Position numbers and translations under genes: made by a program
From: Draconibacterium orientale
GTDB taxonomy: Bacteria; Bacteroidota; Bacteroidia; Bacteroidales; JAIFNL01
DNA: 50,922 nt
Assembly (NCBI GenBank): GCA_022729915.1
Contig: DZBP01000004.1
Coordinates: 1-50,922 of the forward strand
Reading direction: 5' to 3'
Shown: one piece after another, positions 39,037 to 47,729 of the stretch
Layout of the letters: every line of letters begins with the position of its first letter
How positions within the stretch are numbered: the stretch's first letter is position 1
Notes under the pieces: model-generated
Seen by the model: only the letters and a program-made list of their open reading frames with translations
Told to the model about the DNA's origin: nothing
Databases searched by the model: none

Positions 39037-39792
39037 TTAAGGTAAATTTTTAATTCGTATTTCGATAGATTTGTCATCGCTCAGCAATTTCAAAAGCTCA
39101 TTTGTATCTGTTTTTCCAAAATGGTATGGATAAAGAATTTTGGGTTTAAACATACGTGCAGAATTTGCACACATTTCAACACTCATGGTATAAGGTAAGT
39201 TCATTGGCAAAAAAGCAACGTCAATATCTTTGAAATCAGACATTTCAGGAATATCCTCCGTATCGCCAGCTACATAAATCCGTTTATCTGCAAAAGTTAA
39301 AATATAGCCATTTCCATTTCCTTTTGGGTGGTAATGCTCGCCGTTAGAACGTTTATTTACAATATTATAGGCAGGAACTGTTTCTATTTTAAACAATTCT
39401 AAATCGTAATTTTGTCCATTTTGCAAAATAATAATACCGTTTTTTTTATTCAACAAATTGGCACAAATTTGTGTGATTACAAATTTTGTACCTTCTTTCT
39501 TTGTTTTATTCAAAGCCAATGTATCAAAATGATCGCCATGCTCATGTGTAATAAGCACAATATCAGCCTTTGGCAATAAACTATAATCAAATTCCCGTTC
39601 GGTTGGGTCTATCTGAATTACTTTATTTTTATACTCAAACATCAAGCTTGCATGCCCAACAAAGTGCATAATTAAATTACCTTCTGAGGTTTTAATAGTA
39701 TCTTTTTCTATTACTTTTTGGCAGTAAATATTTTCCATAAATGCGAAAAATAAAATAAATAAAAAAGTAGATATAATTAATATTTTTTTCAT
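39037..39792 (-). CDS. exported MBL-fold metal-dependent hydrolase (UlaG-like)
   Basis: signal peptide; FVGHASLMFEYKNKVIQIDP, ADIVLITHEHGDHFD, YVAGDTEDIPEM. Confidence 0.92.
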   Translation of the reverse strand: MKKILIISTFLFILFFAFMENIYCQKVIEKDTIKTSEGNLIMHFVGHASLMFEYKNKVIQIDPTEREFDYSLLPKADIVLITHEHGDHFDTLALNKTKKEGTKFVITQICANLLNKKNGIIILQNGQNYDLELFKIETVPAYNIVNKRSNGEHYHPKGNGNGYILTFADKRIYVAGDTEDIPEMSDFKDIDVAFLPMNLPYTMSVEMCANSARMFKPKILYPYHFGKTDTNELLKLLSDDKSIEIRIKNLP

Positions 39793-39813
39793 AAGTTATA
39801 TTTTTATATTAAT

Positions 39814-40485
39814 TTATTGAGTTTGTTTTTTTGCTTGATGATTTAAAATTACATCAAAATAAGTTGTATCCCAAAAATTGGAAAATTGAGAATAATTAAC
39901 TTCCTTATTTTCAAATTTATAAATATCGGTTTGAAAAACATCTTTAAAAACGTGCCAAATAATTTCGGCACAATACATTTGAGTCGAATCCTTCATGTCG
40001 AAGCTATAATCAAATGGCACTTTTGTACTTAAATAGTACAAACCACGCTGGCTCACTTTGTACAAATCAGAAGTATCGCATTTATTAAATCGAACAATAA
40101 TCACCGAGTTTTGATGACTGGCTGCAACGTAATCATCAAAATTTTGTTTCTGAACACCTTCAAATGTAAAATAAGAACTTGATTCAGAATGAATTACACA
40201 CAAACTATCTGATGTTTTTTGAATAATTCCGCAATGCGAAATTTTATATTTTTCATTAAAAAGATTGACTATATAATCAGAAGCCAGGCCAAAGCCACGT
40301 CGCAAAATTATATCACCATTTTTTAATTTTTGTTTTTCTTGCAATGAAAAAATATAAGAATTAGTCCTTTCCTTTGATAATTCATTTTTATCGTAAAAAT
40401 TCCAGAAAATATAAAACAATAAAACTAAAATTACTAAAAAAAAGGAAAAATAAAGGGCAATTTTCTGTATTTTAAAAGCAATCAT
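39814..40485 (-). CDS. YiiX/YebB-like (permuted papain-fold, NlpC/P60 superfamily) protein
   Basis: N-terminal TM; GDIILRRGFGLASDYIVNLFNEKYKISHCGIIQK, MYCAEIIWHVFKDV. Confidence 0.82.
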   Translation of the reverse strand: MIAFKIQKIALYFSFFLVILVLLFYIFWNFYDKNELSKERTNSYIFSLQEKQKLKNGDIILRRGFGLASDYIVNLFNEKYKISHCGIIQKTSDSLCVIHSESSSYFTFEGVQKQNFDDYVAASHQNSVIIVRFNKCDTSDLYKVSQRGLYYLSTKVPFDYSFDMKDSTQMYCAEIIWHVFKDVFQTDIYKFENKEVNYSQFSNFWDTTYFDVILNHQAKKQTQ

Positions 40486-40636
40486 TCAATAAAAATTCAA
40501 AAGCAAACACAATTTTAAACGTCAAAATTACAATTTATTATTCAAAAAATTATTTTGTTTAGAAAAAAAAATTTAAAATTTTTATTTATCCAAATTTCTA
40601 GTTTATTTTGCCGAAATGCAAATTTAAACAATTCGA

Positions 40637-41386
40637 ATGGAATTCAACAATTTTTTCTACATAGGAATAGACGATACCGATAATGCAGAGACTCGTGGTA
40701 CTGGCTTTAGAGCTAGACAGTTAGCTGCTATTTTAATAGAAAAAAAATTAGCAGATGTGTTTAGCGTTTCGCGGCATCAATTGTTTTTCGACCCCCGTGT
40801 GCCTTTTACTTCACACAATAGCTCGCTTTGTATAGAATTGAAAGCTAATGATTTAGAAGCACTAAAAGAAGTTTCTAAAAAATTTTTGTTAGAAGTAGCT
40901 GCTGAGGGCTCAGATGTGGGTTTGTGCATTGCCCGAAAAGAAAACATTAGCAACGCCGTTATTGAATTTGGAAAAAAAGCCAAAATAGACCTTGTTACGC
41001 AAAAAGAAGCTTACATTTTAGCCGAAAAAAACCAACTTTATTTGGAAGGGTTAACGGGAACAAAAGATGGAATTATAGGCGCGCTAGCCAGCGTAGGGCT
41101 TAGTTTTTTTGGCAACGACGGCAGATGTGTATGGTTAAAAGGAACCGAATTGCGAGAAATAAAAGGAGTTATGAGCATCAGAGAACTTTTACAACAATCT
41201 AATATTGATGAAGTTACTGATGAAAATGGTTTCACAGTTCCTCAAACAGATTTGCTAATGCTTGATGAATGGCTACGACCAATTTTGAAAAATCACAAAA
41301 AGATTCTAATTATAGAGGAGGTAAAAAATGAAAAATACAAGTGGAAACTTAAACCAAAAGACTTTATCAAAAAGCTTTCAAGTTGA
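40637..41386 (+). CDS. TiaS-like protein (COG1571-type, related to archaeal tRNA(Ile2) 2-agmatinylcytidine synthetase), truncated form
   Basis: FYIGIDDTDNAETRGTGFRARQLAAILIE opening, SDVGLCIA, LTGTKDGIIGALASVGLSFFGNDGRCVWLKG resembling archaeal TiaS motifs; only 249 aa with no zinc-ribbon. Confidence 0.65.
   Translation: MEFNNFFYIGIDDTDNAETRGTGFRARQLAAILIEKKLADVFSVSRHQLFFDPRVPFTSHNSSLCIELKANDLEALKEVSKKFLLEVAAEGSDVGLCIARKENISNAVIEFGKKAKIDLVTQKEAYILAEKNQLYLEGLTGTKDGIIGALASVGLSFFGNDGRCVWLKGTELREIKGVMSIRELLQQSNIDEVTDENGFTVPQTDLLMLDEWLRPILKNHKKILIIEEVKNEKYKWKLKPKDFIKKLSS
41315..41321 (+). promoter_or_regulatory. Shine-Dalgarno-like site within the TiaS-like CDS
   Basis: GAGGAGG 6 nt upstream of ATG 41328. 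Confidence 0.7.
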
Positions 41387-41903
41387 AAGCATTGCAAGTA
41401 TATTAGAAGTAATAGCCCTCTTTGGGCTGGGTGCTTTAGCTGTTGTTTTGCATATCAAAATGAAAACACCCTTGCACTTGCCCGGACATCACGGATTAGA
41501 GTTCATGGCACTGCTTATGTTAGGTAGATACGCATCAAAAAAGCCAATTGCTTCAACAATTTCGTCTTTGGGAGCAGGATTTATGCTTTTTTTCCCAATT
41601 TGGGCAGGAAAAGATCCTTTTGCAGGCATGATTTATATGCTTCCGGGCTTTATTCTCGATTTTTTGTACTATAAATTAAAAGAAAACCGCAATTTATTGC
41701 TTGTTGCACTAGTTGGCGGCTTATCTTATGCCATAATTCCGATTGTTCGATTTATAATTATGAGTGTAACTGGATTCAAATACGGAGCTTTACTAAGTGG
41801 CTTGGCATATCCTCTTTTTGCATTTACAATGTTTGGCGCACTAGGCAGTCTTTTTGGAGCTTCGCTCATGAAACAAATTCAAAACAAAATACAACAAAAA
41901 TAA
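41328..41903 (+). CDS. small polytopic membrane protein, ECF transporter S-component-like
   Basis: 191 aa, about 5-6 hydrophobic helices, LHLPGHHGLEFMALLMLGRYASKKPIASTISSLGAG; starts 59 nt inside the upstream CDS. Confidence 0.65.
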   Translation: MKNTSGNLNQKTLSKSFQVESIASILEVIALFGLGALAVVLHIKMKTPLHLPGHHGLEFMALLMLGRYASKKPIASTISSLGAGFMLFFPIWAGKDPFAGMIYMLPGFILDFLYYKLKENRNLLLVALVGGLSYAIIPIVRFIIMSVTGFKYGALLSGLAYPLFAFTMFGALGSLFGASLMKQIQNKIQQK

Positions 41904-41941
41904 ATTTTATTAAAAAAGCCCAATTGACTTTTTTTAGCTAA

Positions 41942-41965
41942 CGAGTTGCTAATTTCAGCAATTCG
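41942..41965. other. intergenic hairpin before the lipoprotein gene
   Basis: CGAGTTGCT-AATTTC-AGCAATTCG, 9-bp stem with one G-U pair. Confidence 0.45.
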
Positions 41966-41994
41966 ATTTCGACAAACTAAAAAAAATAATAAAA

Positions 41995-42870
41995 ATGAAA
42001 AAAATACATTTATTTATAGCCGCATTTGCTTTATTCATTGCATTTACTAGTTGCAAAAACGACAAAGATTATGGTAATCCAACCATCAGTTTCAAAACAG
42101 AAACCATTTATGTAAGCGATGGTGATAGTCTTTTGGCAGGCGAAAAAGCAAAAATTGGAATTAGTGCCAATTTTAATACCAACGACAATATTACAAATTT
42201 CAAAATCAAATTAAAAACTGATACAGAGGTTATTGCATTGGATTCGGGTATTAATTCGGCTAATTTTGAATACGAATATAAATTAACTAAAACACTAGCC
42301 AATTTAGAAACACTGACATTTACTATTACTGATATAGAAGGACATACTGCCGAAATTTCGCTAGATATTCACTTAAAAGCAATTGAATATGGCGAAATTA
42401 ATTATTACACAAATATTATTTTAGGTGCGCAAAACAATACTACCAATGGTGGTTTTTATAGCTTAAGTAATAATACAATTTATAATAAAACAAATGCTGA
42501 AAATAATCAAGCGCTAATTGATTTAGTCTATTATTACAATAGTAAAAATTCAAACGCACTTAGCTCACCAGCAATGAGTTCTGACGGTGAAGTTACTGGC
42601 GTAGATGTATGGACAACTAAAAACGAAACCGTTTTTGCTGCAGATGCAAACCTAACTATCGCAAAATTTAATGCAATGCAACATGATAGTTTACTGTTAG
42701 TTGCAGCATCGCTAGCTTCTGATGCGTGGAAAGCAAAAGCAAAAGCTCTTGCAGTTGGAAATATTTATTATTTTAAAACACACAGTTCAAAGTTCGGTAT
42801 TTTCAAAGTAAATAGCGTGCAAGGAACTGATGCAGGAACAATCGAAATAGAGCTAAAAGTTCAAAAATAA
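41995..42870 (+). CDS. hypothetical lipoprotein
   Basis: signal peptide with lipobox-like FTSC; 291 aa, Ig-like/beta-rich N-terminal half. Confidence 0.7.
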   Translation: MKKIHLFIAAFALFIAFTSCKNDKDYGNPTISFKTETIYVSDGDSLLAGEKAKIGISANFNTNDNITNFKIKLKTDTEVIALDSGINSANFEYEYKLTKTLANLETLTFTITDIEGHTAEISLDIHLKAIEYGEINYYTNIILGAQNNTTNGGFYSLSNNTIYNKTNAENNQALIDLVYYYNSKNSNALSSPAMSSDGEVTGVDVWTTKNETVFAADANLTIAKFNAMQHDSLLLVAASLASDAWKAKAKALAVGNIYYFKTHSSKFGIFKVNSVQGTDAGTIEIELKVQK

Positions 42871-42886
42871 GACTTTACCAATAAAA

Positions 42887-42922
42887 AAAACTTTGCCAAA
42901 ATTAAATTTTTGGCAAAGTTTC
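42887..42922 (+). terminator. Rho-independent terminator
   Basis: AAACTTTGCCAAAA-TTAAAT-TTTTGGCAAAGTTT hairpin. Confidence 0.85.
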
Positions 42923-43138
42923 AATATCTAAAAACAAAAAAAATTTCTTATCCCAATTGACTTTTGTTTTCATTAATATCAAATTTAGAACACTTTCTAA
43001 ATAAATACCAAATTAGTACATAAAAAACCAATTTAATTTGAAATATTTTTTATTCTCATTAATTTACTAAAAATAAACATACAACCCTCAAATATACAAA
43101 CATAAAAGAGTCCAATTCTATCTATTTTTGATAAAAAC

Positions 43139-43169
43139 TTGCAATACAAAAAAATTAACTTTAAATTTG
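43139..43169 (+). promoter_or_regulatory. Bacteroidota-type promoter for the thioredoxin-like gene / aroA / rpiB run
   Basis: TTG (43139-43141) - N20 - TAAATTTG (43162-43169), 35 nt before start codon. Confidence 0.6.
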
Positions 43170-43203
43170 TTATCTATTAAATTAAAAAAAAAATAAAAAA
43201 AAG

Positions 43204-43734
43204 ATGGATATGAAAACTATAAAAATCGCTTTTTTAATAATATTTGTTGTGTTTTCGAAAACACTTTTTTCGCAAGACCTGAGCAACTTGGTAAATACAA
43301 ATTTTCCTGCGAATGTTAAAGAAATGCTAGTATATACTATTGATAATAAGGAAATTAAATTTTCACAAGTACTCGATAGCTTAAAAGGCGAAGTGGTGTT
43401 TGTAGATTTTTGGGCAAGTTGGTGTGGACCTTGTGTAAGAGAAATGAAAGAATCGAAAAATGTACAGAAAACATTGAAAAACAAAAAAGTAGCATATTTA
43501 TTTCTTTCAACCGATGTAGATGATGCCAATTGGCGAACAGGTTTGAAAGTAATCAACATAGATGGCTATCATTTTAGATTGAATCCAGGTCAAAAGTACT
43601 TGATTCAGAACCTTTTTGCAATAAAAGGCATTCCATATTATATAATTTTGGATAAAGAAGGCAAAATAGCTGATCCGCGCGCACCTTGGCCCAGAGAAGA
43701 ACGTTTGATTGCCCTTTTAACAAATTTATTGTAA
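43204..43734 (+). CDS. exported TlpA-like thioredoxin-fold protein
   Basis: signal peptide, VVFVDFWASWCGPCVREM CxxC motif. Confidence 0.95.
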   Translation: MDMKTIKIAFLIIFVVFSKTLFSQDLSNLVNTNFPANVKEMLVYTIDNKEIKFSQVLDSLKGEVVFVDFWASWCGPCVREMKESKNVQKTLKNKKVAYLFLSTDVDDANWRTGLKVINIDGYHFRLNPGQKYLIQNLFAIKGIPYYIILDKEGKIADPRAPWPREERLIALLTNLL

Positions 43735-43756
43735 CTAAAAAAACAAGGATTTATAA

Positions 43757-44992
43757 ATGAATTACAAGCTTCGTTTTTCAGATAAAAAACAAAAAATCAA
43801 AATATCACTACCATCGTCTAAAAGCATAAGTAACAGGCTTTTAATAATTCAAGCGTTGTCCAAAAATAAGATTGAGTTAGAAAATATTTCGACAAGTGAT
43901 GACACAAAGCATTTAATAGAAGCGTTATCTACTGAAAATGAAACAATTAACATTGGACATGCAGGAACTTCAATGCGTTTTTTGACTGCTTTTTTTTGCA
44001 TAATTGGCAAAGAAGTAGTGCTAACTGGTTCTGAACGAATGAAGAACAGACCTATTGGTATTTTAGTAAAAAGTTTAAATTCGCTAAATGCGAACATAGA
44101 ATATTTAGAAAAAGAAGGATTTCCGCCGTTAAAAATAAACAAACAAATTCCAACTTTATCAGAAATAAGTATTGATGGAAGTGTTAGTAGTCAATATATT
44201 AGTGCATTATTACTTATTGCACCAAGTCTTCCAAATGGATTGGAACTTACTTTAACAGGCAAAATAGTTTCAGTTCCATACATAAAACTCACTTTGAGTC
44301 TTATGCAACATTTTGGAATTGTTTGGTCGTGGAATGAAAATGTGATACGGATTGAAAATCAAGAATATAAATCAGAAACTCTTTTTATAGAATCGGATTG
44401 GAGTGGAGCTTCGTATTGGTACGAAATAATGGCTTTGAACAATTTAGAAGCGATAGAGCTTTTGGGATTGAGTAAAAATAGCTTGCAAGGCGACAGTAAA
44501 TTGATTGAACTGTTTGAAAAATTGGGTATAAGTACCGAATTTGGTGAAAATAGAGCCAAATTATACAAAAACAAGAAAAAACTCAATTTTTTTGAATATA
44601 ATTTCAATGAACAGCCTGATATTGCTCAAACATTTGCAGTTACACTCTGCATTTTAAACATTCCATTTCATTTTTGGGGTTTGGAAACCTTAAAAATCAA
44701 AGAATCGAATAGAATTGAAGCACTAATGAATGAATTAGCTAAATTAGGTTTTGAACTAAACGAACCACAAAATGGAGAATTAGCATGGAGTGGGAAAAAA
44801 ACAAAAGTAGCTGAAAATCAACATATTGAAATAGAAACTTACAATGATCATCGTATGGCTTTGGCGTTTGCGCCAGCGAGTATTTTATTTGAGAACTTGA
44901 TAATAAAAGATGCGGGAGTTGTTTCAAAATCGTATCCCGAATTTTGGGAACATATTGAAAATGTGGGATTTATAATTGATGAAATAATTTAA
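43757..44992 (+). CDS. aroA: 3-phosphoshikimate 1-carboxyvinyltransferase
   Basis: LPSSKSISNRLLIIQAL, NIGHAGTSMRFLTAFF, GSERMKNRPIG, DGSVSSQYISALLL, KESNRIEALMNELAKLG, YNDHRMALAFA. Confidence 0.96.
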   Translation: MNYKLRFSDKKQKIKISLPSSKSISNRLLIIQALSKNKIELENISTSDDTKHLIEALSTENETINIGHAGTSMRFLTAFFCIIGKEVVLTGSERMKNRPIGILVKSLNSLNANIEYLEKEGFPPLKINKQIPTLSEISIDGSVSSQYISALLLIAPSLPNGLELTLTGKIVSVPYIKLTLSLMQHFGIVWSWNENVIRIENQEYKSETLFIESDWSGASYWYEIMALNNLEAIELLGLSKNSLQGDSKLIELFEKLGISTEFGENRAKLYKNKKKLNFFEYNFNEQPDIAQTFAVTLCILNIPFHFWGLETLKIKESNRIEALMNELAKLGFELNEPQNGELAWSGKKTKVAENQHIEIETYNDHRMALAFAPASILFENLIIKDAGVVSKSYPEFWEHIENVGFIIDEII

Positions 44993-45009
44993 TTTAAAAA
45001 CTAAAAAAA

Positions 45010-45459
45010 ATGAAAATAGCAGTTGCCTCCGATCACGGAGCTTTTGAATTGAAACAAAAAATAGTTGTGTATCTGCAACAAAAGCAAGGAATCGAGACCA
45101 TCGATTTAGGAACAAACAATGAAAAAGAATCGGTTGATTACCCTGATTTTGCAGGCAATGCGGCAAAAGCCATTCAAAAAGGAGTAGCAGATTTAGCCGT
45201 AATTAGGTGTGGCACAGGCATTGGCATTTCAATAGCAGCCAATAAGTACAAAGGAATTCGTGCAGCACTTTGCCATGATGCGTACACAGCCCAAATGAGC
45301 AAGCAACACAACAACGCCAACATTTTGGTCATGGGCGGGCGTACAACCGGAATAGAAATTGCAAAGCAAATGATTGATATTTGGTTAGTTACAGATTATG
45401 AAAATGGAAGGCACCAACTAAGATTGGATAAAATTTCAGAAATTGAAAAAAGCCAATAA
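45010..45459 (+). CDS. rpiB: ribose 5-phosphate isomerase B
   Basis: IAVASDHGAFELKQKI, DYPDFA, LAVIRCGTGIGISIAANKYKGIRAALCHD. Confidence 0.96.
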   Translation: MKIAVASDHGAFELKQKIVVYLQQKQGIETIDLGTNNEKESVDYPDFAGNAAKAIQKGVADLAVIRCGTGIGISIAANKYKGIRAALCHDAYTAQMSKQHNNANILVMGGRTTGIEIAKQMIDIWLVTDYENGRHQLRLDKISEIEKSQ

Positions 45460-45565
45460 ACGCAAATTTAATAAAGAGAAAAAACTAAAAATTTAATCAT
45501 ACTAAATAAAGTTTTAGCGTATTTTTAAAATAAAAACTTTAAAAAAAAAAAAAAATACAAAAAAA

Positions 45566-45602
45566 ATGAATTTCTCAAAAGTATTACTTTAGAGAAATTC
45601 AT
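45566..45602. terminator. bidirectional terminator between convergent genes
   Basis: ATGAATTTCTC-a-AAAGTA-t-TACTTT-a-GAGAAATTCAT near-perfect palindrome with long A-tract on left flank. Confidence 0.75.
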
Positions 45603-45628
45603 ATAACTAAATAAAATTCAACAAATTA

Positions 45629-46069
45629 TTAATTAGCTTGTTCATTACCTTCAGCTCTAAATAATGAAGTACTAATTAAACCACTGTAAGTTCCGAAAAG
45701 ACCTTCCACAGCAGTAAAAATAATCTTCAAATCATTGAAATTGATATAGTTAAATAAAGCTTTTGCTGAAATAGCTAAAATTAAAATAATAAAATGTGAA
45801 TAAATAATAGCTGTAGTTAGCGAAATATATGATTTTGAAACCTTTACAGCATGTTCGGTGTTTTCTAAGCGAAATCTATTTTCTACCACAAACTTAATCA
45901 TACTACCTAAGTATATGGCTGTAAGCGGAGTAAGCAAGGCTATAAGAGTAAGCAACTCGTCTTCATCAAAACCGGACATGGCATAGAATACAAAAACCAA
46001 AACGTATAAGATTAAATTAGAAACAAACACAAATCGGCTTATTTTATTTCTTAAAGTTGCTAATGTCAT
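45629..46069 (-). CDS. hypothetical small membrane protein
   Basis: 146 aa with about four hydrophobic segments. Confidence 0.6.
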   Translation of the reverse strand: MTLATLRNKISRFVFVSNLILYVLVFVFYAMSGFDEDELLTLIALLTPLTAIYLGSMIKFVVENRFRLENTEHAVKVSKSYISLTTAIIYSHFIILILAISAKALFNYINFNDLKIIFTAVEGLFGTYSGLISTSLFRAEGNEQAN

Positions 46070-46101
46070 TTTATTAATTATTAGTAAGTTATAAAAAAAT
46101 A

Positions 46102-47016
46102 TTATTTAATTAGTTGTTTGTGAATCATAGATTTAATTTTTTCTCTATAATTTTCTAAACTATTTGCGTATTTTATTTCCATATTTTTATAATCGTTTAC
46201 ACTACGAGGAGCTAAAAAAATACCAGAACCGTATTTAGCCATTAAATCATAAGTAAGTATGATGTTATTGTTTTGTTTTTCAGCTTTAATCGAAATTCTT
46301 ATGTATTCAAAATAATCGCGTTCATTTTTTAAAATTTCGTTCTTTAAATCTGTTATTTCAATAATTAAATCATGCTCAAAATCTTTAACAACTTCAACTT
46401 CAGCAAAATACCACCAAGCTCCTTTAGTTTTGTAATATTTTTGCAAAAATAGTTTAATTTCAGAAGTAATTTTATTCAAATCGGCTGATTTTATTTTATC
46501 TTTCTGTTGTATGTATTTGTTTTTCAAGTTAATAACAGGTATAGGAATTTTTTCGGCATCACGAGCTTGCGCTATTTTATCCATCACTACAACTCCCAAT
46601 TCGGAACCTAAAATATCAATTCTAAATAAATATTCCTGTTTTCCGAGTATAATGAGTTGAACAGAATCGGGTGAAACCTCAAGCGTAAAAAACAAATTAT
46701 TGAAAAGATTTTCTTCTAATAAACATTTTCCTTTGCTTTCGTATTCATTTTTAAGCTTTTCCCAAGCTACATTGAGCGAAAAATCGGTTTGCTCAGCATG
46801 AGGATAACCTAAAAAAACAGAAACTTTGTGCTCTTCTACAGTTAAACTATCTACAATTAAAACGTCCCCAAAGCCTTTAGCAGCAAGCCATTCATCGTAT
46901 TCATGTGTTTTAGAACGCAAAAAATCTGAATCTTTTCTCAAATCTGTTTGAGAATAAGCAAAGTAATTTACCAGAGTAAAAAAAATTACAAATAATTGTG
47001 TTTTTGCGCTTTTCAT
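46102..47016 (-). CDS. hypothetical exported protein
   Basis: 304 aa with N-terminal signal peptide; no recognised family. Confidence 0.6.
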   Translation of the reverse strand: MKSAKTQLFVIFFTLVNYFAYSQTDLRKDSDFLRSKTHEYDEWLAAKGFGDVLIVDSLTVEEHKVSVFLGYPHAEQTDFSLNVAWEKLKNEYESKGKCLLEENLFNNLFFTLEVSPDSVQLIILGKQEYLFRIDILGSELGVVVMDKIAQARDAEKIPIPVINLKNKYIQQKDKIKSADLNKITSEIKLFLQKYYKTKGAWWYFAEVEVVKDFEHDLIIEITDLKNEILKNERDYFEYIRISIKAEKQNNNIILTYDLMAKYGSGIFLAPRSVNDYKNMEIKYANSLENYREKIKSMIHKQLIK

Positions 47017-47410
47017 TTGATTTTTTGTAGTTGCAATTAATAATAAAAATTACCCAAAAACTTATATTAAGCTAAATAGTTTTCTAAACTTATGCAAACC
47101 CTATACCAAAAGCTCACTGAAATTTTATAAAAGTATAAATTGTACATTTTTTTTATTAGCAACTTAAATATAGCTGGGAAGAAAAAAAAGTTTCTGAATA
47201 TTTTTAATCTATCAATCAGATTGTTAGTCATTTATTTATTATTAAAAAAAAAAAAACAAAACGATAAAATTTCCTAATAAGGCAAAAAAATTACTTCATT
47301 GAAAAAAATATCTACAATTAAAAAGTGATTAATTTGTTTACTAATACTTTCATAATGAAAAGAATAAATAAATTGATAGAAATGAACTAAGTTCAAAATC
47401 ACGAACAAAC

Positions 47411-47441
47411 TTTGCTAATAGTAAATAAAAAATTAATTTTG
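47411..47441 (+). promoter_or_regulatory. Bacteroidota-type promoter upstream of bamA
   Basis: TTTG (47411-47414) - N19 - TAATTTTG (47434-47441). Confidence 0.6.
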
Positions 47442-47729
47442 CGACTTGTATTTTAGGTGTTTATGTTTTTTTAACAGTGAAAGCGTATTTAAAATATAAA
47501 AAACTTAATACATTTGCGAATTACAAATTGCATGGATTCCATTCAATTTTAAACGCATTTTTTATAAAAAAGTAACATTTGAAAAAAGTTACAAACAAAA
47601 AAATTCTAGTCTGAAAATATCAAGTAAGGAAGGGTTTTAAGTACGTAAAAACAAGCAACTTAGATTGCGCTCAATAACTAAAAAGCCAACTTTGCTGCAT
47701 GAAAGTTTACCATAAATTCAAAAAAAAAA

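Noticed and set aside
43021-43203. Poly-A rich stretch as a possible ncRNA
   Set aside because: Explained by a good promoter (43139-43169) and AU-rich leader of the thioredoxin-like gene; no structured region seen.
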